From Deltaproteobacteria bacterium (lineage in GTDB: Bacteria > Desulfobacterota > Syntrophia > Syntrophales > UBA2210): DNA of 49,978 nt. A program made the translations under genes and the position numbers. Where the stretch lies: assembly GCA_026388515.1 (NCBI GenBank), contig JAPLJO010000076.1:1-49978 (forward strand), written 5' to 3'. The notes below the pieces were generated by a model. It ran no database searches. It was given only the letters and a program-made list of their open reading frames with translations, and was not told the origin of the DNA. Of this stretch, positions 32,857 through 41,171 are shown piece after piece. How positions within the stretch are numbered: the stretch's first letter is position 1; each line of letters begins with the position of its first letter.

Positions 32857-34391
32857 TGCCGGACAGGATACTGGGGCTCGATATCGGCCATGACAGCGTG
32901 AAGGCGGTGCAGGTGACCCGCGGCCTCAAGGGGTTCAGGGTGACCAATGCCGCCGCCATTACCATTAACGAAGAGAGCGGCATCTCCGGCGCGCTTTCCG
33001 CGCTCTTCGGCAATCCATCGTTCAGAGGGTCCGCCTGCGTGACGGCGCTCTCCATGAAATACTGTTCCTTCCGCACACTCCTTCTCCCGTTCAGGGAACG
33101 CAAGAAAATCAGGCAGACAATCGCCTTTGAGATGGAGCAGCACATTCCCTATCCCATCGACGACGTCATCGTGGATTTCATGATGGTGGAGCAGGGACCG
33201 CAGTCGAAGGTGCTCGCCGCGGCGGTGCCCAAGGAAGCGGTATCCGGCTGTATCAGGCGCCTTGAAGAGCACCACGTGGAGGCCCACGTCATCGATGTGG
33301 ATTCACTGCCCGTTGTCGCCGCGCTTCTCGCCGGCGGGATCGCCGGAGGGTGCGGTCTTTTCTTCGATGTCGGCGCAGAGGATACGGCGGTGGTGCTCTT
33401 TAATAACGGCGCCATTGTACAGGCCCGCCACTTCGCCTTCGGCGGCGCCGCCGTCACCGCCGCGATTGCCCGTGCCGGCGGAATCGATGCCGTGCAGGCG
33501 GAGGCGTTGAAGCGGTCCGGTGATGCCGGGGAGACTGCGGCGGGTGTCCGCGCCGCCTGCCTGCCCTTCCTGCGTGAAGTGCAGAACATGCTGAAATTTA
33601 TCGAGCTCAGGGGAGAGCTCGACACAAAACCTGAAGGAATAATCCTTACCGGGGGAGGAGCGCTTTCAGCGCCGCTCCGTGAAGAGATGGAAAAATTCTT
33701 TTCACTGCCGGTCAGGCTTGCAGACCTCTCCGGTCTCGGCGACCTCACCTTCGACGATGAGGCAAAGGCGTCGTGGGACCCGGCGCTCATGAACCAGGCG
33801 CTGGCGCTCGCGACCGGCGAGATGCGCAAAGAGCCGGGCTTCAATTTCGGACGCGGCGAGTTTGAACCCCGGGGAAAAGTGGAGAAATGGAAGAAGGACC
33901 TCATGCTCATCGCCGTCTCCGTGGCGGTCATCCTTCTCCTTGCGGGTGTCGATTTCTTCCTGGGCTACTACTATGAAAGGGCACATCTGAAAGAAGTGAA
34001 AGGCCGTATTAACGCGGTCTTTGCCGAGGTCGCGCCCGAGGTGACGAAAATCATCGATCCCGTGGGCCAGCTCCGGGCCATCATCGATGAGTCGAAAAAA
34101 ACAGGTTCGGGCGGAAGCCTGCTTGCGTCCGGCATGACCATGCTTGACATCCTGAAGGATATCTCGCGGCTCGTGCCGGCGGAGATGGATTTTGTCATTT
34201 CCAGTTTCACCTTCGATAGCGGCTTCATTGAAGTCAGAGGTGAGACGGACAATTTCAACACCGTTGATGCTATCAAAATGAACCTGGAAAAATCCCCCTT
34301 CTTCAGGAGTGTAACCATAAGCTCCGCGAATCTCATGAAGGGTGAGAGCAGGGTCGGGTTTGACCTGAAGATAGAAATAAAGAGAAAGTAG
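32856..34391 (+). CDS. gspL: GspL-type assembly protein (PilM-PilN fusion)
   Basis: The 511-residue protein joins a PilM-like actin-fold domain to a PilN-like membrane part. Residues 1-325 carry the fold: ILGLDIGHDSVKAVQVTRG, a conserved IAFEMEQHIPYPIDDVIVDF segment, GLFFDVGAEDTAVVLFNNG and ILTGGGALSAPLREEMEKFF. One membrane segment (about 350-370) is followed by a periplasmic ferredoxin-like domain (ILKDISRLVPAEMDFVISSFTF...). GspL links the ATPase GspE to the inner-membrane platform. The type IV pilus-like fusion layout is the form seen in Geobacter-like T2SS. It overlaps gspK by one base. Confidence 0.88.
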   Translation: MPDRILGLDIGHDSVKAVQVTRGLKGFRVTNAAAITINEESGISGALSALFGNPSFRGSACVTALSMKYCSFRTLLLPFRERKKIRQTIAFEMEQHIPYPIDDVIVDFMMVEQGPQSKVLAAAVPKEAVSGCIRRLEEHHVEAHVIDVDSLPVVAALLAGGIAGGCGLFFDVGAEDTAVVLFNNGAIVQARHFAFGGAAVTAAIARAGGIDAVQAEALKRSGDAGETAAGVRAACLPFLREVQNMLKFIELRGELDTKPEGIILTGGGALSAPLREEMEKFFSLPVRLADLSGLGDLTFDDEAKASWDPALMNQALALATGEMRKEPGFNFGRGEFEPRGKVEKWKKDLMLIAVSVAVILLLAGVDFFLGYYYERAHLKEVKGRINAVFAEVAPEVTKIIDPVGQLRAIIDESKKTGSGGSLLASGMTMLDILKDISRLVPAEMDFVISSFTFDSGFIEVRGETDNFNTVDAIKMNLEKSPFFRSVTISSANLMKGESRVGFDLKIEIKRK

Positions 34392-34423
34392 ATCCCGAAA
34401 GGACAGGAGGATTCACGACCGGC

Positions 34424-34957
34424 ATGGATTTCTGGACAAAAATCCCGCTCTCGAAACGTGAAAAGCAGGTGCTCCTTGCAGGCGGCGCCTTCGTGGCGGG
34501 TTTCATTATCCTTCATTTCATAATCTTCCCCCTCATTGATGCGAAGGCGGGAGTCGCACGGGCGATACGCACGCAGGAAAAGGCGCTCCAGGAAATCATC
34601 GCGCTCAGGGAGGAATACCGCGGTCTCGAAATCGATTCGGGCGCTATCAGAAAAGCCGTCGCCTCGAGGCCGAAGGATTTCACGCTCTTTTCCTTCCTCG
34701 AACAGGAGGCCGGTCAGGCAGGGCTGAAATCGAATATCCAGTACATGAAGCCGTCAGCGGTGAATGACGCGGGTCCTTACAAACAGTCGATGGTGGAAAT
34801 GAAGTTAGAGGGTATTACCCTCACGCAGCTTGTTGATTATCTGGCGCTCGTGGAGTCGCCGGAGTATCTGCTGGGCGTCAAGCGTCTGTCGGTCCGGCAG
34901 AGCAAGGGAAGCGAGGGCTACCTGAGCGTACTGCTCCAGATGGTGACATACCAGTAG
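34424..34957 (+). CDS. gspM: GspM/PilO-like secretion protein
   Basis: The 177-residue protein has a short cytosolic head (MDFWTKIPLSKREKQVLLAGG), one membrane segment (about 18-38), a coiled-coil stretch (about 42-70: AGVARAIRTQEKALQEIIALREEYRGLE) and a ferredoxin-like periplasmic domain (TLFSFLEQEAGQAGL...VEMKLEGITLTQLVDYLALVES). This is the GspM/PilO layout; GspM pairs with GspL. AGGAGG lies 12-17 bases before the ATG. The gene falls between gspL and gspN, as expected. Confidence 0.85.
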   Translation: MDFWTKIPLSKREKQVLLAGGAFVAGFIILHFIIFPLIDAKAGVARAIRTQEKALQEIIALREEYRGLEIDSGAIRKAVASRPKDFTLFSFLEQEAGQAGLKSNIQYMKPSAVNDAGPYKQSMVEMKLEGITLTQLVDYLALVESPEYLLGVKRLSVRQSKGSEGYLSVLLQMVTYQ

Positions 34958-34974
34958 GATTATGACATTTTCTC

Positions 34975-35105
34975 AAAAAGTCAGAACAGGGAGGGCAAAG
35001 TAAAAAGGTTCAAATGCAAGGCGCGCAAATTCTGAGGAATGAGGCGTACTGAAATGTACGCCGCAATGACGAAGAATGAAGCGCAACGCAGCAGATGGAC
35101 TTTTT
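34975..35105. repeat. 131-bp imperfect palindromic element before gspN
   Basis: The ends are AAAAAGTC (34975-34982) / GACTTTTT (35098-35105). The centre is a perfect GGCGTAC-TGAAAT-GTACGCC hairpin (35043-35062), and flanking stretches TTCTGAGGAATGA / CAATGACGAAGAA are partly complementary. The right end runs into dispersed repeat copy 3 (ACGAAGCCATCAT to 35118). It takes up nearly all the space between gspM and gspN. Confidence 0.78.
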
Positions 35106-35118
35106 ACGAAGCCATCAT
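35098..35118 (-). repeat. Dispersed repeat copy 3
   Basis: GACTTTTTACGAAGCCATCAT on the plus strand matches the reverse complement of TGATGGCTTCGTAAAAAGTC exactly. It forms the right end of the 131-bp palindrome and lies 2 bases before the first likely gspN ATG. Confidence 0.8.
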
Positions 35119-35119
35119 T

Positions 35120-35941
35120 ATGATGCGATTCAAACCCTGGATAGGATATGTGCTCTACGGCGTGGCGGTGACGCTGGTCTTCCTCTATCTTCTCTTTCCC
35201 GGCGAGGCGCTCATGAGCTATATCAGCGCACGCGCCGAACGCGATTACCCGCAGTGGAATATCGAAATGGCCTCGGCCCGCATGGTGCTCCCCGTGGGAG
35301 TGAAGATGACGAACTGCACAGTATCCCTCAAGAGCAAGCCCGTAGCAGTGCTGAAGGCGGATTCCATGACGGTCCGGCCGTCGCTCTGGGGGTTTCTCAC
35401 GGGCAATCCCTCAGTCTCTCTGAAGGCGAAAATGTATGAAGGGACCGTCAAGGCCGGGGTTGCCACCGTCACGTCGAAGGCGGGGAAAACGGTGGACCTT
35501 GATGTCAGTGTTAACAAGGTGGACATGGGGAAGTGCTCCTTCACGGAGGCGATATTCGGCCGCCGCATTGAAGGCACGCTTGCAGGGTCGCTCACCTACA
35601 AGGGAACCATGGGAACATCCATAGACGGTGACGGAACCGTCACCTTCACACTGCGCGGCGGAACCATACCGCTTTCGAGGGATGTCCTCGGTTTTGAAAA
35701 AGTTTCCTTTGACGTGGTGGATTCCGATCTTGTCCTGAAACGCAAAACACTCCAGGTCAAGAAGCTGAATGTATCGGGCAAGGAAATGAACGGCGACTTT
35801 ACGGGGCGCATGACGCTCCAGGACAATATCATGAAAAGCGCTCTCTCGCTCCGGGGAACCATGGATTTCCCGGCCATGCGAAAAAAGATAACCATGACCC
35901 TGGGGGGCACGCTGGCCGATCCCGTTCCGAGGTTTAAATAG
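35120..35941 (+). CDS. gspN: Type II secretion protein GspN
   Basis: The protein has one N-terminal membrane segment (GYVLYGVAVTLVFLYLLFPGEALMSYI) and a beta-rich AsmA/GspN-like periplasmic body (NCTVSLKSKPVAVLKADSMTVRPSLWGFLTGNPSVSLKAKMYEGTVKAGV...), ending SLRGTMDFPAMRKKITMTLGGTLADPVPRFK. GspN is found in some T2SS and may take part in envelope assembly. The ATG pair at 35120/35123 starts the conserved protein. The frame stays open upstream to 35039, but that part is inside the palindromic repeat and would add unrelated residues. No good ribosome site is present, apparently because the repeat occupies the leader. Confidence 0.85.
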   Translation: MMRFKPWIGYVLYGVAVTLVFLYLLFPGEALMSYISARAERDYPQWNIEMASARMVLPVGVKMTNCTVSLKSKPVAVLKADSMTVRPSLWGFLTGNPSVSLKAKMYEGTVKAGVATVTSKAGKTVDLDVSVNKVDMGKCSFTEAIFGRRIEGTLAGSLTYKGTMGTSIDGDGTVTFTLRGGTIPLSRDVLGFEKVSFDVVDSDLVLKRKTLQVKKLNVSGKEMNGDFTGRMTLQDNIMKSALSLRGTMDFPAMRKKITMTLGGTLADPVPRFK

Positions 35942-35946
35942 GCTCC

Positions 35947-36792
35947 ATGCTGACACGATACAGATACATACTCATACTCGCGATTATCACGGCCGTCTCA
36001 TACCTTGCGGTGGACATCATGTATACCGTGGCGGGAGCGAGGCTGGGCCGCGCCGGGAGTACCGCCATGACGGCGGAGAAACCGGCGGAGAAAAAGGCGC
36101 CGAAGCGCATATCTCAGGCGGAGAGCGATATCATCGTGACACGGAACCTCTTTGCCTCCGCCCGGCGCGCCGCGGCGGGAAAACAGTCCGTCAATGTGGA
36201 TGAACTGCAGGCCACCTCGCTGAACCTTGTACTTCTCGGTACCGTGGCGGGTGAGGGTGACTTCGGCTTTGCCGTCATTTTTGACAGTTCCACGAAACTT
36301 CAGAAGCTCTACAAAGTGGGCGATTCCGTGGGATCGGCCACCGTGCAGAAGGTCATGCGGGGGAAGGTGGTCATCAGCGTGGGCGGCAAGGATGAAGTGC
36401 TCACCATGGCGGAGCAGCCGGTGGCGGGAGCAGGAGTAAAAGCCGCAGGCGCCGAGGCCACGCCCGGGGTGGGACATTCCATCCCCGTGAAAAAAGAGGA
36501 AATCGACACAGCCCTCAAGGACTTGAACGCCATCATGTCGGACGTGAGGGTGCGGCCCAATTTCACCGGCGGCCAGCCCGACGGATTCATGGTGACGAGG
36601 ATAAAGGAGGGAAGCCTCTTCGAAAAAATGGGGATGAAAAACGGCGATATTATCAGGGGTGTCAATGATAAAACCCTGGGAAGTGCCGATGACATGCTCG
36701 CCCTGTACCAGCAGCTGAAGAGCGGCTCCCAGGTGAACCTCAACATCAGGAGGCAGGGTAAGGAGGAAGTGCTGAAATACTCGTTCCAGTAG
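35947..36792 (+). CDS. gspC: Type II secretion linker protein GspC
   Basis: The 281-residue bitopic protein has a membrane anchor (about residues 8-26), a Pro/Ala/Lys-rich spacer, a homology-region domain that contacts the secretin (about 65-150: NLFASARRAAAGK...LNLVLLGTVAGEGDFGFAVIFDSSTKLQKLYKVGDSV), and a C-terminal PDZ domain (about 185-281: GFMVTRIKEGSLFEKMGMKNGDIIRGVNDKTLGSADDMLALYQQLK). It connects the inner-membrane platform to GspD and may help to choose substrates. It starts 5 bases after gspN. Confidence 0.93.
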   Translation: MLTRYRYILILAIITAVSYLAVDIMYTVAGARLGRAGSTAMTAEKPAEKKAPKRISQAESDIIVTRNLFASARRAAAGKQSVNVDELQATSLNLVLLGTVAGEGDFGFAVIFDSSTKLQKLYKVGDSVGSATVQKVMRGKVVISVGGKDEVLTMAEQPVAGAGVKAAGAEATPGVGHSIPVKKEEIDTALKDLNAIMSDVRVRPNFTGGQPDGFMVTRIKEGSLFEKMGMKNGDIIRGVNDKTLGSADDMLALYQQLKSGSQVNLNIRRQGKEEVLKYSFQ

Positions 36793-36820
36793 CGGGAACG
36801 TGAAGGGGCAATCCGGCGTC

Positions 36821-37753
36821 ATGTATGAATCGTTTTTCGGACTGAAGGAAAGCCCGTTTAACCTGACTCCCGACCCCCGGTATCTTTTTCTCAGCACGCA
36901 GCACCGGGAGGCGCTCAATCATCTCCTCTACGGTGTGAAAGAGCGCAAGGGATTCATCGTCATGACGGGGGGAATCGGGACGGGGAAGACCACGCTCTGC
37001 CGGGCCTTTCTCGCGGCTCTCGATGCCGCGGTGGACAGCGCCCTGGTCTTCAATGCCGGCGTATCCGACACGGAACTCCTGAAGACCGTCGTGCAGGAAT
37101 TTGACATAAAGATGGGAAAGGGGCGGAAAACGAAAAAGAACTATGTCGACGCCCTGAACCAGTTTCTCCTGAAAGGGTTCTCAGAAGGAAGGAACGCGGT
37201 GGTTCTCATCGACGAGGCGCAGAATTTGTCACGCGGCGTACTCGAACAGCTCCGGATGCTTTCCAACCTGGAAACGGACCGGGAAAAGCTGCTCCAGATC
37301 GTGCTCCTCGGGCAGCCGGAACTGCAGGAGTTGCTCCAGTCGCCGTCGCTGCGGCAGCTCAACGAGCGCATCACGGTACGGTACGAACTGGCGCCGCTCG
37401 ATCAAATACAGGTCCGGGAATATATAGAGCACAGGATTGCCGTGGCCGGTGACGGGAACGCGAAAGTCACCTTTGTGCCGGGCGCATACAAACTTGTATT
37501 CGGCTACTCACGGGGGATTCCCCGGCGCATCAATGCCATCTGTGACAGGGCGCTCCTTATTGCCTACACGAAGGATTCGCCCGTGGTCACGACCGGAATG
37601 GTCCGGCAGGCGACGCACGATATCGGCGGGGGGTATCTCCGTGGTTTCCCCGGCTTCCAAGGGGACCGGGCGATACTCATGGTGGTGGCGCTCATCCTCT
37701 CCGCCTGTACCATTTTCCTGATTGCGCTGGTGCTGTGGCAGAACTCGCTGTGA
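36821..37753 (+). CDS. gspA: GspA/ExeA-type AAA ATPase
   Basis: The 310-residue protein begins MYESFFGLKESPFNLTPDPRYLFLS, the usual ExeA/GspA start. Walker A is GGIGTGKTT (K56) and Walker B lies in AVVLIDEAQNLS. One membrane segment is near the C-terminus (about 283-303). ExeA acts with ExeB to place the secretin through peptidoglycan. The C-terminal peptidoglycan-binding domain of Aeromonas ExeA is missing, so this is the short form. ATG at 36821 is preferred from homology; an in-frame GTG at 36800 would add seven residues. The GspB-like gene follows by 45 bases. Confidence 0.9.
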   Translation: MYESFFGLKESPFNLTPDPRYLFLSTQHREALNHLLYGVKERKGFIVMTGGIGTGKTTLCRAFLAALDAAVDSALVFNAGVSDTELLKTVVQEFDIKMGKGRKTKKNYVDALNQFLLKGFSEGRNAVVLIDEAQNLSRGVLEQLRMLSNLETDREKLLQIVLLGQPELQELLQSPSLRQLNERITVRYELAPLDQIQVREYIEHRIAVAGDGNAKVTFVPGAYKLVFGYSRGIPRRINAICDRALLIAYTKDSPVVTTGMVRQATHDIGGGYLRGFPGFQGDRAILMVVALILSACTIFLIALVLWQNSL

Positions 37754-37798
37754 CGGAGAAATAAAAAGAAAAATTATTCATTCCTGTGGCGAAACGAT

Positions 37799-38497
37799 AT
37801 GAGTTATATTAATGATGCGCTTAAAAAGGCGCAGAAAGAAAAAGACGGCCTCTACAAGTACTACCATACCATTATCTGGGCGAAGGACGGCGGGGGCGGA
37901 AAAGGGAAAAAGCGAAGAACGCTCATCCTATGCGGCGCCGCGGTGCTCGTACTGGTGATTGCCGGTGTGGTGGCATACAAACTCATCGCCGGTCCCGGAG
38001 TGAAAGCCGCCTCTTCCACGGGGGTTCGCCGGGAGGTCACGCAGGAACGCATGCAGGCCGCATCACGGGAATCGTCGCGCGACGCAAGAAAACAGATGGC
38101 GGCTGAAGATGTTCCGAAACTCTATGAAGAAGCGCTCTCCTTCCAGCGGGCGAAAGATCCTGCCGGTGCGGAGCGTGCATATCGGAAACTGCTTCGGGTG
38201 GATCCGCGGCATGCCCATGCATTGAATAACCTGGGAGTCATTTATATGAGCCGCCGGGAGTACGGCAGGGCGGCGATGATGTTTGAGCGGGCATCGACGG
38301 CCGACGGGAACTATACCGACGCGTACTACAATCTTGCCTGCCTGTACTCGCAGACGAAAGATGCCGGCACAGCGCTGGAGAATCTGAAAAAGGCATTTGC
38401 ACTGGATCCCGCGGTGCGCACCTGGGCGGAGCGTGATGGGGACCTGGAGCCCCTGCGGTCGCAGGCGGGGTATAAAGAAGTATTCAGTAAAAAATGA
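37799..38497 (+). CDS. gspB: GspB-like protein with TPR repeats
   Basis: The 232-residue protein opens with MSYINDALKKAQKEKD, the hallmark N-terminus of GspB/ExeB. It then has a basic patch (KGKKRR) and one membrane segment (about 40-62). The C-terminal half is a TPR array (about 102-215: EDVPKLYEEALSFQRAKDPAGAERAYRKLLRVDPRHAHALNNLGVIYMSRREYGRAAMMFERA). Typical GspB has a different periplasmic domain, so this is a variant. The TPRs would face the periplasm and could bind secretin, substrate or peptidoglycan enzymes. It lies between gspA and gspD. Confidence 0.85.
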   Translation: MSYINDALKKAQKEKDGLYKYYHTIIWAKDGGGGKGKKRRTLILCGAAVLVLVIAGVVAYKLIAGPGVKAASSTGVRREVTQERMQAASRESSRDARKQMAAEDVPKLYEEALSFQRAKDPAGAERAYRKLLRVDPRHAHALNNLGVIYMSRREYGRAAMMFERASTADGNYTDAYYNLACLYSQTKDAGTALENLKKAFALDPAVRTWAERDGDLEPLRSQAGYKEVFSKK

Positions 38498-38519
38498 TGA
38501 TGGCTTCGCAATAAAAAGT
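38498..38519 (+). repeat. Dispersed repeat copy 4
   Basis: TGATGGCTTCGCAATAAAAAGT matches the consensus TGATGGCTTCGTAAAAAGTC with a short internal insertion. It starts at the base after the gspB stop codon, in the gap before gspD. Confidence 0.6.
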
Positions 38520-38550
38520 ATTGAAAGAAGAGGGTAGAGGCGACAGATAT

Positions 38551-40929
38551 ATGAAAACGTCAATGAAAGTAATACTGGTGGCGGTTGCGGGGTTCTTCCT
38601 GTGCGTATCATGGTACATGACGCCGCCGATCGCACAGGGCGCCCGCGTAACGGGAGAGGACAATGTAATTTCAACCACCGATGAGCAGGGGGGCGGCGAC
38701 ACAAAACCCGCGGCCCCGGTGCCGGAGGCCATGAGACCTTTTACACCTCCGGCTCCGGTAGTACCGCAGGAACCCCGGCGCATTGAGCCTTCTCCCGCTG
38801 AAGACGCGGGTGCACCGGAAGAGCCTGCGATCGGAACCGTTGAAGCCGCGCCATCCGGCGAGGAAGTACCGGTATCCCCGCCTCAGGAAGAGGCGGTAAC
38901 TCCCCCGGAAGAACCGGGGGCCACTGAACCCGAAGCCGGCATGCCGGCGCCCGAAATGGGTCAGGGAAAGCAGGATCGACGCCCCGCGGCAAGGCCCCGC
39001 ACCCGTATTGCAGCAGGAGAAGCCGCTCTTCCCTCTGGAACGACGACCACGCCGGGTGCGAAAAAAATAGAGATGCCTCCGAAGGGTGCGAAGTTCGTCA
39101 CCATCGACTTCGACGAGGTTGATATCAGGGTTTTCATAAAATTCATGAGCGAGCTCACGGGAAAGAACTTCATCATAGACAATAACGTCAAGGGAACGGT
39201 GACGGTCATGTCGCCCCGGAAGATATCCATCGACGAAGCGTTCAAGGTATTCGAGTCCGTCCTCGAAGTCCATGATTTCACCGCCGTGCCGTCGGGAGAC
39301 GTAATCAAGATCGTGCCCTTCCGGAGCGCCAAGGAAAAGAGTATCGAAACGCTCCTCCGGGAAGAGGCGCAGAGTCCCGAAGACAAGGTGGTCACCCAGA
39401 TAATCCCGCTCAAGTTCGCCGATCCCGAGGAGATGAAGAAAATTCTCACCCCCCTCATGTCGAAATCAAGCATCGCGCTTTCCTATACACCCACGGGCAT
39501 GCTGATTATCACCGACCTCCTCTCCAATATCGAAAGGCTCATGATAATCATCCAGGCGCTCGACGTGGAGGGCGTGGAAGAGCAGATTGCCGTCCTGCCG
39601 CTCCAGTATGCCAATGCGGCGGAAATTGCCAAATCACTCACGCAGATATTCCAGAAGGGAGCGGGCCAGGCGAAAAAGGAGACCATCCAGGGAGGCGTGA
39701 AAATAATCCCCGATGACCGGACCAATTCGCTCGTCATACTGGCAAGTGAAAATACGAGGGTACGCATCAAGGAACTGATCGCACTCCTCGACAAGGAAGT
39801 GCCGCGCGGCGAGGCGAAAATCCGAGTGTACCGTCTGCAGAACGCCCAGGCGGATGAACTGGCCAAGGTCCTCGCCGGCATCCCTACGTCGAAAGACTCA
39901 AAAGGGGGCACAGCGCCGGCGGCGGAAGTGCCGGCTCTTTCAAAGGATGTGAAAATCGTGCCCGACAAGGCGACCAATACCCTCGTCATCACGGCAAGCA
40001 GGGATGACTATAATGTACTGGAAGAGGTCATCAAGCAGCTCGATGTCCCCCGGCCCATGGTGTACATCGAAGCCCTCATCATGGAAGTGAACGTGAACAA
40101 GGACTTCAGGCTCGGCGTGAACTGGATGGGCGGTGAAGATTTTACCTTCAATGATCGCCAGGCTTTGTACGGCGGGGGATTCACCGGCGGCAATATTCTG
40201 CCGAGCGTCAGTTCGACCGGTGCGGTAACCCTGCCAACGGGGCTTGCCGTGGGTGTTATCGGTGAAGCCATCACCATCGGCGGCGTTACCTTTCCGTCAC
40301 TGAGCGCGGTGCTCCAGGCATATAAGAAGGATGAGGATGTGAATATACTCTCCACGCCGCAGATCATGACCCTCGACAATAACGAGGCGGAGATACAGGT
40401 GGGGGAAAATGTTCCCTACCTCACGCGGCAGGAAACATCGACCACCGACCGCGATTACAGCACCTATGAATACAAGGACGTGGGAGTGACGCTGCGCCTC
40501 ACCCCGCAGATAAGCCAGGAACGGTTCGTGAAACTGGCGATTTTCCAGGAGGTCACCAAACTTGTCTCGCAAAGCGATGTGCGGCCCACCACGCTGAAGC
40601 GCACCACAAAAACCACCGTCACCATCAAGGACGCCAATACCGTGGTCATCGGCGGCCTTATCGGGGACGATGTATCGGATACGGAATACAAGATTCCTCT
40701 TCTGGGGGACATCCCCATTCTGGGATGGCTTTTCAAGTACAAGACTGATATCCGCGGCCGGCGGAACCTCTTCATCTTCATCACCCCCCATATCGTGGAA
40801 TCACCCGTGGAGGCGAAAGCGATCTTCGAGGAAAAGCGCGAGCATATGGATTCGCTTGAGGAGGGGGTAATAAGACGGTACCAGTGGAATCGTGACGCCG
40901 CCAAGGAGGAAGGGGCGAACCCGGAATAA
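38551..40929 (+). CDS. gspD: Type II secretion secretin GspD
   Basis: The 792-residue outer-membrane channel has a signal region (VILVAVAGFFLCVSW), an unusually Pro/Glu-rich linker (about residues 50-165), then N0 (about 170-250, FVTIDFDEVDIRVFIKFMSELTGKNFIIDNNV), N1 (TQIIPLKFADPEEMKKIL), N2 (IAVLPLQYANAAEIAKSL) and N3 (RVYRLQNAQADELAKVLAGI). The secretin barrel follows, with QVGENVPYLT, VGVTLRLTPQIS and KIPLLGDIPILGWLFKYKTDIRGRRNLFIFITPHIV. It forms the gated pore. ATG at 38551 is the more plausible start; TTG at 38521 overlaps the repeat region. A pilotin (GspS) gene was not found nearby. Confidence 0.96.
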   Translation: MKTSMKVILVAVAGFFLCVSWYMTPPIAQGARVTGEDNVISTTDEQGGGDTKPAAPVPEAMRPFTPPAPVVPQEPRRIEPSPAEDAGAPEEPAIGTVEAAPSGEEVPVSPPQEEAVTPPEEPGATEPEAGMPAPEMGQGKQDRRPAARPRTRIAAGEAALPSGTTTTPGAKKIEMPPKGAKFVTIDFDEVDIRVFIKFMSELTGKNFIIDNNVKGTVTVMSPRKISIDEAFKVFESVLEVHDFTAVPSGDVIKIVPFRSAKEKSIETLLREEAQSPEDKVVTQIIPLKFADPEEMKKILTPLMSKSSIALSYTPTGMLIITDLLSNIERLMIIIQALDVEGVEEQIAVLPLQYANAAEIAKSLTQIFQKGAGQAKKETIQGGVKIIPDDRTNSLVILASENTRVRIKELIALLDKEVPRGEAKIRVYRLQNAQADELAKVLAGIPTSKDSKGGTAPAAEVPALSKDVKIVPDKATNTLVITASRDDYNVLEEVIKQLDVPRPMVYIEALIMEVNVNKDFRLGVNWMGGEDFTFNDRQALYGGGFTGGNILPSVSSTGAVTLPTGLAVGVIGEAITIGGVTFPSLSAVLQAYKKDEDVNILSTPQIMTLDNNEAEIQVGENVPYLTRQETSTTDRDYSTYEYKDVGVTLRLTPQISQERFVKLAIFQEVTKLVSQSDVRPTTLKRTTKTTVTIKDANTVVIGGLIGDDVSDTEYKIPLLGDIPILGWLFKYKTDIRGRRNLFIFITPHIVESPVEAKAIFEEKREHMDSLEEGVIRRYQWNRDAAKEEGANPE

Positions 40930-40967
40930 GCTGAAAAGAGGGGCGCGCGTACTGCAATCTCCCGCCC

Positions 40968-40994
40968 CCGCAGGACCTGCGGAAATACTTTTTT
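40968..40994 (+). terminator. Rho-independent terminator after gspD
   Basis: CCGCAGG (40968-40974), one base, CCTGCGG (40976-40982), then AAATAC and a run of six T. It lies 39 bases after the gspD stop and just before a new promoter candidate. Confidence 0.7.
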
Positions 40995-40999
40995 CCGGC

Positions 41000-41029
41000 T
41001 TGACCTCCGGGGTGTACACAGTGTAAAGT
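41000..41029 (+). promoter_or_regulatory. Promoter candidate for the TPR-barrel/FecR genes
   Basis: TTGACC (41000-41005) and TAAAGT (41024-41029) are 18 bases apart. A GTGTACAC palindrome (41012-41019) lies in the spacer. It follows the gspD terminator directly, so the genes downstream may have their own transcript. The leader to the ATG is about 135 bases and holds nothing else recognised. Confidence 0.45.
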
Positions 41030-41171
41030 ACGCTCACTAAACCCCTTCTTTCATGGTGATATAGGGTTTTTCAGTTCGATTCATCGCTTTTTCAGAAGGC
41101 GGCGAAGATGTATCGCCATTGTCTTAAAGAATCATCATCAACAGGAAACCAAAATAAGAGGGAGTCACGGT

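Noticed and set aside
35998-36918. A 306-codon antisense frame across gspC
   Set aside because: GspC with its PDZ domain is clear on the plus strand; the antisense frame is a His/Gly-rich shadow.
40930-41171. An additional small gene after gspD
   Set aside because: The 242-base gap contains a terminator and a promoter candidate but no frame with a ribosome site.
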